In this document: positions 22,287 to 32,993 of the stretch, one piece after another
Layout of the letters: each line of letters begins with the position of its first letter
Position numbering within the stretch: the first letter of the stretch is position 1
From: Cercophora sp. LCS_1
Taxonomy: Eukaryota; Ascomycota; Sordariomycetes; Sordariales; Lasiosphaeriaceae
Direction of reading: 5' to 3'
Assembly: GCA_036250225.1 (NCBI GenBank)
Contig: JAPZLL010000010.1
Span: 930,001 to 994,000, forward strand
DNA: 64,000 nucleotides
Program-made: the position numbers and the translations under genes
Notes under the pieces: model-generated
What the model was told of the DNA's origin: nothing
Seen by the model: the letters and a program-made list of their open reading frames with translations, nothing else
Databases searched by the model: none

Positions 22287-23536
22287 CTACATACCACCGC
22301 CAACAGCGTTCACCCCCAGCGCCACATACTCGACATGCACACTATACTGCACCGTCTTCTGAATCCCCCCAATCCCCGTCTCCCTACCCTCCTCCAGCCG
22401 CCCCGTCTGATTCAAGAAATACTCCTCCGAACTCTGATCCCCCGTCTGCACACTCGCCACATGGACCCCATCCTTCCCCTCAACTCTTGCCCACCCGCCC
22501 TGGCCGCTCCCGTCATGACTCCGACTCTTCATGTACGCCTTACCCCGCAACCGGCCCTCGGGTCCGGCGGTGTACCTCGACCCAACAGTCCCCAACCCAT
22601 GCACCAGCGGCAGCAACGACCACGCCATGGGCAAACAAGCACACACAATCGCCAGATTCATTTCAATCAGCGTCCACATGGTGCTCGCAATCTCGTATGT
22701 CGAGTCGGGGCTCGTAGCGGCAATGTTAATCGTTGTCATTCTTAGACAGGACGTCAAGGTGACAAATCCGCCGAGCATGAAGACCAGTATCAGCGCTATT
22801 TTGTGCACGCGCGGTATGAGCAGCCGATACACAGGCGGGATGGGAATCAGGAGGATGATCACGTCGGTGGCGATGTTGAAGCTGGCGTTGGCGAACCAGA
22901 ACTGGGCGTTGTCGATGCAGTGCCCGATGATGGTCTTGTCAAAGGCGAAGGGAAGGGGCGTGCATTGGAAGATGGTGGCGAGGACGGTGGCGACGCAGTA
23001 GGAGGCTATGATTGCGATGAGGAGGGTGCAGAGGTGGAAGATCCAGCGGATGTTGGCGCCGAAGATGCGGATGTAGAGGGTTAGGATGGAGCATTTTGTG
23101 AGGTTGATGGAGAGTTTGTAGGTTATTTGGCAGAGGTAGAAGTACTGCCCATTTCTGTTAGCTGAGTGGGATATGGCGATGGGGAGGGGGAAACCGGGAT
23201 GGACGGACCTTGAGGACTTCGATCTTGTTTTCGGAGGTTAAATTGGCCATGTGTTGACCGAAGCCGTATTGGCAGGATGCGATCATGACGCCGCTGGATG
23301 CGAGGGCGAATGTCTGGTTTGGAGATGTTAGAATTTGGTGTGAATGGGATGGAACTGTGAAGACGTACCAGTGCTGCTAGGATGAGATAGTCGTCTACAC
23401 CGAGTTTGCCGCTTTTTCGAAATCGAGCCCACACTCGGAGACCGCAGAGCATGGGAGAGACGATGGAGAAGACGACGATAGGGATGTAGATCATGGGGGC
23501 GTTTGACGGGCCCGGTTCGTTTGGAGGGATCGCCAT
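22287..23536 (-). CDS. Fungal rhodopsin-like integral membrane protein
   Basis: Three exons, 23536-23369, 23313-23209 and 23144-22287, give 376 aa. The introns of 55 and 64 bp begin GTACGT and GTCCGT; both junctions are phase 0. The layout is that of the Fung_rhodopsin / PTH11-related group: a first helix (PMIYIPIVVFSIVSPMLCGL), the motif ARFRKSGKLGVDDYLILAA, a GFGQH loop, a Cys-containing extracellular loop (CTPLPFAFDKTIIGHCID), then NAQFWFANASFNIATDVIIL, IPIPPVYRL and two last helices. About seven helices and a 70-residue polar cytoplasmic tail. No CFEM domain. Such proteins occur near secondary-metabolite genes and as candidate surface receptors; ligand unknown. Confidence 0.82.
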
Positions 23537-24228
23537 GTTGGGTTGGAGGTTTGGTTGCTGCTGGCAGGTTGCGACGCAGACATCTCACCGGGCATGGCGA
23601 GCTCGATCCAAACCATCGGTCCTCTGCGGGAGCAGACCAGGGAACTGCTGACTCTGAAAGACCGGCGGACTTGCGTCCTGAGGAGTTTGAATCACTTCAT
23701 GTGCATTCGCGGATCCAATCCCACTGCCCACGGAAAGACGCAGAGAAGCAGAGAACCCCAGAAAATGCACCATGGCAGAAACGAGCGCTCGGGCATCTGC
23801 ACGGTTTTCTTTAGTACCAGGGCGCTGGGAACAATGATGACCAGCAGGTCCGATTGCGCGGAATAAGTCAACCAACATGTTCTGGAAAAAGAGCACGCAA
23901 ACATCCAAAAGACGCATCTGCAGCCAATTGTGCATGATGCCGTGTATTACACCACCACCGGCCTCGGCTCGGGTGATCTGCCCACTTTACCCCGGATGAA
24001 GTCCACGAATAAGCGAGAGGACCACCGACAAGCCGACTTGCCGGTCGAATGGCGTGCATCTGGGCAGATTCGGCCACTTTGGGGGTGTGACGAAATGGGG
24101 AATGACGTCTTGGCTGACCATGTATGATGACAAACACCAGCAAAGATCAAGATCTCTTGCAGGAATAGAGTCTTTGTTGCTTCAATTCTAAAGTATCAGT
24201 GCAATGTAGATGCCATCCTTACCATGCG
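23537..24228. other. Spacer between two minus-strand genes
   Basis: Holds the promoter of the rhodopsin-like gene and the 3' end of the acyltransferase transcript. Nothing else is supported. Confidence 0.45.
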
Positions 24229-25716
24229 TCAAAACCTCTCAAACCCCTCCCGGATAGTCTCGCAAACCTCCTCCGCGAGCTTTTTCTCATCCTCCACCCC
24301 CAACGCCCCCTCGGTCCATGTCACACTATATATCAATCCTCCACCCTTGATGCTTGCGACATTGAAACAAAACGGACACCCAACCACCATGCCCGGCTGC
24401 GCAAACACCACATCGACAATCTTAATCTTGTCATCGTCTCCACCATCAAACACCCCAATGTTGCTAACCTCATACGAACTATCCCTGGCTTTCCCCAACT
24501 TGTCTTCAGTCCACTTCCTAATACTCGGCGCATACCGTAACAACCCAATCGGCTGATCACTCAGTCTTGACGCAGCATCAGCAAACCTCTCCGTTGCGTG
24601 CCTTGCAGCAGCCCAATCTTCTTCTGTCAAGGGCCCATCGTAGACTGTCTTGTGGACGACCGGGTGGGAGAGAAAAACACCAGACGCGTATTCACCCATC
24701 TCATTCGGATCAATACCCGCAGCGCGCCGCATGTTGATCGCTGTTTGTGACGCAAAGTTCGTGATGTCCGGATTGTTAGTTGCGATGGCCTTGCTCAGCG
24801 CGCGCGTGATCAGTTGATGCATGACACCGGTGAGTTTGGCGCCGTTGGCTTTGGAAGCGCGCAGGGCGCTGGTGACGAGGGGAGCAGGAATCGAGCGGAG
24901 GATAACGTTTGAATGCGTTGTAGTCTTGTCGAAGAAGGTCGGGGTGCCAGTCCAGGTGCCGGGGTTGACTGGGGAGGCGTGAGCCTGGAGGCCGAGAGCA
25001 TTGGTGAGGAAGTTTGGGAGGACAGCGGCGAGGAGGGGGCCGAGGAGAAAGGACCAGGATATTGGGAGGCGGGATGGTGTATCGAATGGCGGTGGGAATG
25101 GGAGGGACGGTGGCGTGAAGACGGTTGTATCGTCGTACCTCGTGGGATCTAGGAGGGCGGAGCGAAAGGTTCGGTGGAAGGCAACGCCGGATGGGCCATC
25201 GAGGATGGTGTGGGAGAAGCAGAAGGTGATGAAGCATGAGCCCGCGCCAAGGGGTGTGCGTGGCAAGGGGAGCACGACGACGCGCCAGGGAGGGACGGTG
25301 TGGGTGAAGGGTTGGTCGAGATTCCAGCGTAGCACTTGCTCGATGGACACTAACGTCTGTCCGTTGCCGTCTTCTGCACGATCAAGGACGAGGAGATGCT
25401 CGGCAAGCTTGATGGTCGTTGCTCGGTGGTAATATGCCCTGTCGGTGTGTCTGTCGCCCACAAGCGCCGAGAGAAATGGATGTTCCTCGACGCAATGTCT
25501 CAAGGCCCCGAGATAATACCTAGCATCTTCGGGCTCGAATTGGATGTTGAACTCGTAGACGGCGCCAATGATGACGCTGTGATAGAAGCCGAGATGTTCG
25601 CGGCTGATTGTCCGCTGCTCATTTGGGCCTGCATTTATGTCAGTCATGGCGCGCGCGCCCGAGGATAGTTGATGCTCACTGGCGTATCTCAGAAAGTTTT
25701 TGTTTTCCATTGCCAT
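24229..25716 (-). CDS. Alcohol acetyltransferase-like enzyme (AATase / BAHD-type fold)
   Basis: Exons 25716-25680 and 25628-24229, 478 aa. The 51-bp intron (GTGAGC..TGCAG with a CTGAC branch) is a multiple of three without a stop, so the frame is open either way. Spliced protein reads NFLRYASPNEQRTISREHLG, like the start of alcohol acetyltransferases. The catalytic HxxxD motif is SHTILDG at about residue 151. Further family features are a WTGTPTFFDKTTTHSNVILR-like central part, FASQTAINMRR, and near the C-terminus the VSNIGVFDGG block. Expected reaction: acyl-CoA dependent O- or N-acylation of a small substrate. Probably cytosolic. It may tailor the same product as the nearby monooxygenase; that is inference from proximity. 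Confidence 0.8.
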   Translation of the reverse strand: MAMENKNFLRYASEHQLSSGARAMTDINAGPNEQRTISREHLGFYHSVIIGAVYEFNIQFEPEDARYYLGALRHCVEEHPFLSALVGDRHTDRAYYHRATTIKLAEHLLVLDRAEDGNGQTLVSIEQVLRWNLDQPFTHTVPPWRVVVLPLPRTPLGAGSCFITFCFSHTILDGPSGVAFHRTFRSALLDPTRYDDTTVFTPPSLPFPPPFDTPSRLPISWSFLLGPLLAAVLPNFLTNALGLQAHASPVNPGTWTGTPTFFDKTTTHSNVILRSIPAPLVTSALRASKANGAKLTGVMHQLITRALSKAIATNNPDITNFASQTAINMRRAAGIDPNEMGEYASGVFLSHPVVHKTVYDGPLTEEDWAAARHATERFADAASRLSDQPIGLLRYAPSIRKWTEDKLGKARDSSYEVSNIGVFDGGDDDKIKIVDVVFAQPGMVVGCPFCFNVASIKGGGLIYSVTWTEGALGVEDEKKLAEEVCETIREGFERF

Positions 25717-27822
25717 AACCTTGCACGTTTGGACCGATAGGAAGCTGATGCGGATGTGTTGGCATTTGCGACGGGGGCAGGAGGGAGACGTTGGTTTAAA
25801 GTTGAAGTCCCCTGTCGATGCTCACGCCGCACCCCACTCTCAGTGGATTGCCAGCAAGTCAACAACAAAAAACGACCCAGGAGAACATCCAAGCGTTTGT
25901 TCATGTTCAAGAAAAGCATATTTTCCTATTCTTCGATCTCTGGATGGTAACAATTTTATTTTGGGCTCTCAATTTTATTTATTTAATTTTTTTTTTTGGC
26001 GTAAATACCTGTAGGAAATGATTTGAAGTCGCGCTGAACCGCTAGTGTTCCGATTTTTCTGTCGGGACTTGCTGTTCAACCCCTGTCCCTTCCCAACCAC
26101 CAACGCTCAGCAGCCCTCCCTTTGGCGGCCAAACAAGAGTCCAATAAAAGAGGCGGGAAGTCATTTCCGCGGCCGAATACACACCGCCGGCGGTAGAAAT
26201 CAAAGAAAGATGTGAAGATATTCCCATTTCGCATAATCTCTCTGGTGCTGCGTGATCGCCTTGAGGCTTACTTCTCCCAAAGAACTTGGCTTGCCAACTG
26301 CAAGTGCACCGAGTCACCGCCCGAGATAGTCATGCCAGGAACATCCTCCCGTCTTCTTCTTCACACTACAACAGCATACCATGGATAGATAGAACTTGAC
26401 TAAGGGCACACCTGTCAGTCCCGTATTGTTCTTTGAAAATAAGGCTCTGTGTCGGATTATAATGCCTTTTGCACGGTACCATCGGGTCGCACCCAAGTTC
26501 AAATCCCAAACGTTGCCAAAGGTCGTCTCCTGCCAACCGTTCGCCTGCCAACCGTTTGCGCGCGCGTGCCTCCGAGAGACACCAAAAAGGTAATTATTCA
26601 GTTCCCCCCTCGCTCTTGGCATCTCCGTGGGCGGTTGCTTCCCCGGCTAACTCCCCTAGCTCTTGGGGGGACCTATGTGCAGAGATCTCGAAGTTCAAAC
26701 TCCCTCGTATGTCTTTATGCCGTAATATGGCTGGCTCTAAAGAGCACCGTGCAGTTATTGATGATAATTTCCGCGTCAGAAAAACTTGGTGGTAAAAACT
26801 ACTTGTCACCAAGGCGGTGTGTTCTTGAATCTCTTGGTGCTATTCCTGTGGCATTAAACTTGATCCTATTCTCCGTAAATATGCCTGTTTTTGAGAAGCT
26901 TAACGCGCTATATGGCGAGAATACAGTAATCTCACACTTGCTAGTTAAAACCAGCTGGCTCGAGACATCCTGCTCCTTCAGGGCACCTAGTTGACACAAA
27001 GGCCATCTGAGTATCGCGACGTTTATTAAAAACAGTGGTTCTGATCAGGAGTGCAGCAAGTCCGGCAAGGGATCTAGAAATAAAGGGAGCTACGCCTTTT
27101 GGTCTTACCGAAGCGATCTCGTTGGCATTGGCATGGATGAGAAGGGGTATCGCTATGGAGGCAAGAGGTATAAAACATAAACTCAGGCTACTCAACAGGA
27201 CATGTGGAAATACCTGGTGACAAGAAGTAGACGCCAATCAAGATGATCTATCTAAAGACCTGAATCAAGAGAGAAAACGCCTTGAAACCAGGTAAACAAG
27301 CCAAATACGCAAAAGCCTCAGACCTTCAGAGGGCAAACCTTATAATGGAGGGTAGGGAAAACTGAAAACTGAAAAGTAAAAACTCGAGGCGAAAACCCCT
27401 CCACCTGACGTCGCTAGGCCCCTCTCATGAGCCCTCGTGATCCAGAATAGCAGTCGTAGAACAATAGGACGAAATAGAATAGCCCACCAGTGGGCTCAAG
27501 TGTCCGAGAGGGTATCCCGGAGAGGGGCATATAATCTCCCCACCCGGTCTCTCCTCCCTCTCTTCTCTTCTTCTTCAGGCTTCACTTCACTTTTGTGATT
27601 TTTCGACTCTTCTCGGCTGCCAACTCTCTCTCCGCCTTTTGGCAACTGACCGGTCCCTCCCAAGCCTTTTTTCAAACAGAAAAAAAAAGATTTGTTTACT
27701 TAAGCCCTTCTTCAACAAGTAAACTTTTTTTTTTTAACTTTACCCTATCCTCGACCGGGAAAAGTTTTTTTTTTCACCAACAATCTCTCTCCCCGCCGCG
27801 ACTTTTTTTTTTCGCCGCCACC
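25717..27822. other. Spacer and long leader of zinc-finger gene B
   Basis: No intact gene. A minus-strand open stretch at 26941-27237 includes a hydrophobic run (VLLSSLSLCFIPLASIAIPL) but has no recognisable family. From 27540 the sequence becomes CT- and T-rich, a typical fungal leader, with a TATA-like CATATAAT near 27528. Confidence 0.4.
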
Positions 27823-28537
27823 ATGTCCGCCGCCGCCTCCGGCACCCTCGGTAACTTCGGTTACGGCTTCCCGGCGCCTGCATTCCCTGGTGCTGGCATG
27901 GTGCCTTCCGGCCCGCCTCCTCCTGGCCCGCCCCCTCCTCCGGCACCCGGCCCTGTCGCTCCCTCCCCGGCCGTTGCAGCCCATCGCTGCACGGTCAAGA
28001 ACTGTGGTTTTGCCGCTGCCTCGGTGGCCACCCTCGTGTAAGTACCTATCTTATCTGTGTCCGAGGCCACCCACCTACCTATGTGTCCTACAATTCATTG
28101 CGTACTAACTTATCTACCTACCTTAGTGCCCACGTCCGCGCCGCCCACCCGAACCTGCGGGCCTGCGAGACCTGTGGCGGGGCAGTGACCGCCAACTCAC
28201 TGCTTCGCCACATGGCGACGCACGGCACGACCACGGCCCCCAGGGTCATGTGCTGGATCCCGGGGTGTGGGCGTGGGTTCTCGCGCCCCGACAACTGCGC
28301 GACCCACGTGCAGAACGCCCACCGGGCTGAGATCGTCCAGGCGATCAATTTTTACAGTAGGTTTACTCCGTTTTCTTCCCCATTTAATTCCCTCTTTATA
28401 CAAGATGCTCAACCATTGTTTTCTTTTCTCTAGACCAGTATCAGCGAGCCATGGCCGCCCAGGCCGCTCCCGGTCCCGGTCCCGCCCCTGGCCCCGCCCC
28501 CGGCGCCCAAGGCTCTGCCCAGGGCCCTCAGCAGTAA
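27823..28537 (+). CDS. Three-finger C2H2 zinc-finger protein B, 182 aa
   Basis: Exons 27823-28037, 28127-28356 and 28434-28537. The introns of 89 and 77 bp have GTAAGT and GTAGGT donors and TTAG / CTAG acceptors; phases are 2 and 1, as in gene A. The start has an ideal context (GCCGCCACCATG). A Pro/Gly/Ala N-terminus precedes three fingers: CTVKNC..H-x4-H (C-x4-C-x12-H-x4-H), CETCGGAVTANSLLRHMATH (C-x2-C-x11-H-x3-H) and CWIPGCGRGFSRPDNC.. (C-x4-C-x12-H-x4-H). A helical NFYNQYQRAM segment leads to a Pro/Gly/Ala tail ending QGPQQ. Probably nuclear and nucleic-acid binding; targets unknown. Confidence 0.8.
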
Positions 28538-30444
28538 GCTGAGGGACCCTAGGGCCACCAAGGAGAAGTTTGTGGTTGGCATTTTGTTTTTTTCTGTGGG
28601 GGGTAGTTTTGTTGTTGTGGGCGGTTTTCTTTTTGTGGGTGGTGTTGTGGGAGGTGGGAGGAGGATTTGTTTTTTCGGGCGTCCCCGGCCCCAGTGGGCA
28701 TAAATTGCCCAACCGGCAATAAAGTTTTATTGTCGGTGCTTTCTTTAACTTGCAAGTGCTGGTGATGTGATTGTTTCAAGTGAAACTGCCCGGTGAACGG
28801 CCTGTGAAGTGTCACGGCTCCCTGACAATGTGTGATGCTGCGAAATTTGGCGTTGAAATCGTTCAAGTGGCGATGAGCCGGCGCTGGGTACACCCACCGG
28901 GCCGGGCACGCCGGTTCGGTGCCTTTGCGGGGCTGCGGAACCCTGTGGCGGAATCGTTTCAAGTGAAATTGTTCAGCACTTCCCCATCAGGACATGCTCC
29001 TTCTACTTATGCGGTTTCATTTACCAGCAACAAGTTCTTTCTTGTCAGCCTTTGAGTTTGCTGGGCCGCGTGATTTTTATATCAAATCGTTTCAAGGAAA
29101 ACAATCTGGAATTCATCGAGTGAGCTGTCCGTCATCATCGCATGCTGCCAACGGTTTGCGATGCGAAATCTGTTGTCGAAATCGTTCAAGTGACAATGGG
29201 CAGGCCCAAGTGCAGTGCCCAGGGGTCTCTAAGCCGGCACTCCGATTTTCATAACCGCAGCGTCTTGTACCAACATCGGTCCAAGTAAAATCGTCAGCAA
29301 CCTCAGCGGTGACACAGTCTTCGCTCCCTTGTGCATTGAAATCCCACTAATCCAAGCTCATTCTCTCAATGCCTCAACTTTGACGAGCCGCGAGACCCTA
29401 CTTCAAAATCGTCTCAAGTCGAGCTTTCAGTCCGGTGACCCAAGCTACGGCAAGTACGGAACTTCCAAGACGGAAATGCAAATGACGAAAACCAAGTCAA
29501 TCCCCGCCAAGAACAGCTGATCTAGTATCAGTATGAATATCCAGGAGAGTAGGTAGTTGAGAGCCGAGGAAACAGTTGAGAGGTCAGAGTTGCCATTGCC
29601 GTTGCGTGAGATTCCCTGCCAAATGAAGCGTTTTCAATCGTTTCTCGGCATTGTGAATGAAATATGATGCTGTGAGAGATGTCTCTGTTAGACGTGTATT
29701 CCAACTGTACCAATCATTCGAAACTGGGCGCTGTCAATGCAGCTTTTTTGCTTCAATGATCACAAGAACGAGTTCCCAGATGGCGCTGGCATTGAGAGGT
29801 CCAGCACAGGAACTTGTGGGGTTGCTGAATGTTGTGTTGAAACCGTTCAAGAGGCAATTGTAGGGGGCTTTTGGTTTTTTACAGGCTCCCTTCTACTTCC
29901 GGATACAGGATGCCGGGCCCGTGGTGTCCATGCCACGCTTTGTCCCTACAACAGATGCTTTCACCAAAAGGACCCCCTTTACCAGATCAGTCATGTCCAT
30001 TCCAGTATTCTGGCAGGTTCTGGAGGTGCTGTGTGATGACACTGCTCGTCTGTTGCGAGTTTGAAACAATTATAACGTACGCATCATGGAAAAGAGCATT
30101 GATGCTCCTGGTATCGAGAAGCGCTGCAGGCTTACCGCTTACCTAGTGCCTCTTCCTGATGATGCTATTCTCGAGAGTCAAGGCAGTTCACGAACGATGC
30201 GAGATCGCAGGCTCCAAGTGGCCTTGTTTGCATTATATTTGATGGAAAGGACAAACTTGGTGAGATTTTAGCTAGTTCAAGGACATAGCAGCCACGTATA
30301 TAGCCCAGAGGCACATTGTTGCCAAGAATGCAAAATAAACCCATCGCTCGACACTGCCACCAAACCTCAAAACACGAAACATTCCGACCTAGAACCCGAT
30401 ATCGAGGCTAGGTATTGGACATAATAGCTTCCTCAGTCACCGCC
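28538..30444. other. Spacer with a degenerate repeat field
   Basis: The first 200 bp are the 3' UTR of gene B (GT-rich, with AATAAAG at about 28720). Then come scattered TTCAAGTG-containing repeats (separate entry). No gene supported to the SDR stop codon at 30445. Confidence 0.45.
28765..29865 (+). repeat. Degenerate interspersed repeat around GAAATCGTTCAAGTG
   Basis: Related words occur near 28775, 28855, 28950, 29085, 29177, 29276, 29400 and 29840: variants of GAAATCGTTCAAGTGRCAATG, often preceded by TGCGAAAT or TGTGTTG. Spacing is about 80-135 bp for most copies. Two of the best copies (28840-28880 and 29160-29200) align over about 40 bp. Looks like an old tandem array or decayed multi-copy element behind gene B. 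Confidence 0.45.
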
Positions 30445-31410
30445 TCACTTGTCACCATTGATCCCCAAAAGCCCAACCCTGCCAAATATCCTGTCCGTTT
30501 CCAACTCCTTCGCCATGCGTCCCTTCATCTCGTCAACGTCCCAGTGGGCTGCCACCCAGCGTCCATGCAGAAACTTGGCCTCGTCGCTAGCAGCCCAGAC
30601 TGCAAAGTGTCCGGGAAGATCCTCTAGAAGCCTGTTAGCTTTTGCCTATCGTCCGCAAAAAGCCGACTTACCATGATCCCAATCATACGAATCGTCAGGA
30701 ACACCATGGCTGGCGCTCATCTTGGTCCAGATACCACCGGGGTGAATGCTCAGAATCTGCATCTTCCTGGGATCTGTATCCTGCGCAATTCTCTGCATAA
30801 GCAGAGTACCCGAGTTCTTGGTCACGCCATACGCAGGAAAGACGGCAGTCTCCGAGTAGTGGTTGTGGATGCCTGTTGTCGAGAGATTGATGAAATAGCG
30901 CGGACGATCACCCTCCTGCTTGTAGAGCCGGCTCGCAAAGTCAAACAGCGGCCGGATGTTTGCCTCGAAAGCGTGCCACACGGTCTCAAGACTCGAGTTG
31001 AGCATCGGTCCAAAGTCTCCAACGACAGCGGCGTTCATGACGAGGACGTCGATGAAGATGCCATCCTCTCTGAATTTCGCCCAGAGCTTGTCGGTTGCGG
31101 ATAGATCCACGATGTCGCAAGAGACAGCCTCGATCTTGGTGTTCGCTCCGTCAATGACTTCTCCCGACAGAGTGGTGGCAGCCTCTTGGGCCTTGTCATC
31201 CTGTCGACCGAGAAGGACGACACGGTCGGCTTCGGCGTGGACGAAGGCGCGTGCGATGGAGAAGCCGATTCCGCTGGAGCCGCCTGCAACGACGACTGTC
31301 CTGCCCTTTTGACTGAGCTCAGGGCGGCGGGGTGAGATAGCTGGGTAGGGCTTCTTGTGGTATGTTCCGATGAGGGGCGTCGAGACCGTGATTGTCGACA
31401 AGGGCGGCAT
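30445..31410 (-). CDS. Short-chain dehydrogenase/reductase (SDR)
   Basis: Exons 31410-30672 and 30623-30445, 305 aa; the 48-bp intron (GTAAGT..TTCTAG, CTAAC branch) joins in phase 1. Cofactor motif VVVAGGSSGIGFSIARA at residues 39-55, the NNAG equivalent is MNAAV (near 126), catalytic Ser177 in FINLSTTG, Tyr194 and Lys198 in YGVTK. Exon 2 gives LPGHFAVWAASDEAKFLHGR and WVAAHWDVDEMK, the usual C-terminus of fungal SDRs of this group. Expected NAD(P)(H)-dependent oxidoreduction of a carbonyl or alcohol on a small molecule; cytosolic. Substrate unknown. Confidence 0.88.
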
Positions 31411-31812
31411 TGCGGTGTTTGGCTGGATTGATCAAAGCTTAGCAATTGTTGTTGGCGAAAAGAAGAGGCCTTTGTGGGTTCCCGACCAATTATTTCTATG
31501 ATGTCGTCGCGCTACGATGCCGTTGTTTCACGGCCTGAGTCACCCTAATCCCGTCATGTTGGTGGGGCTAACCCCGCTCTCAAAGCCACCATTCGCCGTT
31601 TCCAAGTTGGGCTCGCCGATGGGGCGGATGCGAGTTTTTGATTGATGGGAGCTTCCGCTTTTGAGACATCCGCGTCAAAGAAACGCCACCAACAGCAGAG
31701 GATATGTTTCGTCTCAAGCCCGCTTATGGCTTGAGTGTCTGACCGCGCGATGCTTCAATCCTTTTCCTCAATCCTGCTGCATGATCTCCCCAGCTCGATC
31801 TTTCACACAAAG
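31411..31812. other. Divergent promoter between SDR and BTB genes
   Basis: A 402-bp spacer separating divergently transcribed genes. No extra gene. Confidence 0.5.
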
Positions 31813-32806
31813 ATGTTTCCTTCATCGTTTGGTTCGGGGCGGAAACCAACCCCCGAAACGCAGATGATGAAGCGCCTGATCGGCGAAATATCGAAGTAAG
31901 CGTTTGCCTTTTGACAGCCACTTGACTGGCACCTCACCTCACCAACCTACCAAGCTCCTCGGGTCTCATCCAACTGACTTCTCTAGGGATCGCGAGACAG
32001 AGGAGTTTACCGACTTCACCATTGTTTGCGGTGCTCAAAAATTTCCTGTCCACAAGATCATTGTGTGCAGCCATTCTCCGGTTCTACGCGCTGCCTGCCG
32101 CAAGCCCTTCCGCGTCCGTCGCAAGCCCTCCCACGTCCGTCGCCTACATAGCCCCTGCCCCTCAATTACGTGGCTAACAAGACCACAGGAGGCCGTTATC
32201 GGAGAGTACAAGATAGAAGAGCAGTCACCCCTCTTAGTTCGGCGAATGGTCGAGTACTTCTATCGAGGCGACTACGAGGACCATCGCTCAAGCCCAGACA
32301 TTCCGATCGAGGACAACAAGCCAGCGGAGCCGGATGAGTCCGATGCAGGCCACGACATCTCAAAGCTCCAACTTCACGCAAGAATGTTTGCTTTGGCAGA
32401 TATGTACCAGGTTGAAGGGTTGCAGAGCTTGGCAACTGCCAAGTACATGGCAGCACTGGAATCCAGCACAAATATGAAGCAGATCCTCCAATCGGTCCCG
32501 GATGTTTTCAACTTGACTCCGCCTTCAGCCCGGCAGCTTCGCGATAAGGTTGTGGTGGCCCTCCGTTCGCATCGGCTGTGGTGGACGTTGAGCAGTGAAT
32601 CTTCCGGAGGAGCTGACCATGTGACGGCGGCGTACGACCAGCTTGCTGTTGATGCACCCGACTTTTTGAAGGAACTGCTTGGTTCATTCCTTCGCAATCC
32701 CATCAGCGTGCGCTGCCGTGGTCTCTGTGGCCCTCTTCCTCAGCCTGGGGAGGTGTTGCAAGTCAGGTGCCGCACCTGCCAAAAGGGGGGAGCAGAGCTA
32801 CTTTGA
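31813..32806 (+). CDS. BTB/POZ-domain protein, 275 aa
   Basis: Exons 31813-31895, 31987-32113 and 32189-32806. Intron 1 (91 bp) is GTAAGC..CTAG; intron 2 (75 bp) is GTCCGT..CACAG with a CTAAC branch and is a multiple of three without a stop. The spliced protein carries a BTB core: FTDFTIVCGAQKFPVHKIIV, CSHSPVLRAACRK, then after the second intron EAVIGEYKIEEQSP and VRRMVEYFYRGDY. Next an acidic linker, an ARMFALADMYQVEGLQSLA helix pair typical of BTB-BACK fungal proteins, and a C-terminal Cys motif C-x3-C..C-x2-C (CRGLC, CRTC), a likely zinc ribbon. Probably a protein-interaction adaptor. An alternative start is ATG 31864. Confidence 0.75.
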
Positions 32807-32993
32807 TGTTCTCGGCCTTGACGCTCACGACTCGATGGCCAAGATGTAGTTAGGTAGTCGACCAGTACCTATATAGAAACTGACCGACCACTGTCTCATT
32901 CACAGTCCGCATCCCAGTCTAGGCACTCCACGACAACTATTGACAATGAAGAAACATGTCTAAACCCCAACCTCAACACCCGCTGCCGTCGAA

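Noticed and set aside
26480..26515. AGTTCAAATCCC, like a tRNA T-arm
   Set aside because: No matching A-box or acceptor stem at the right distance, so no tRNA.
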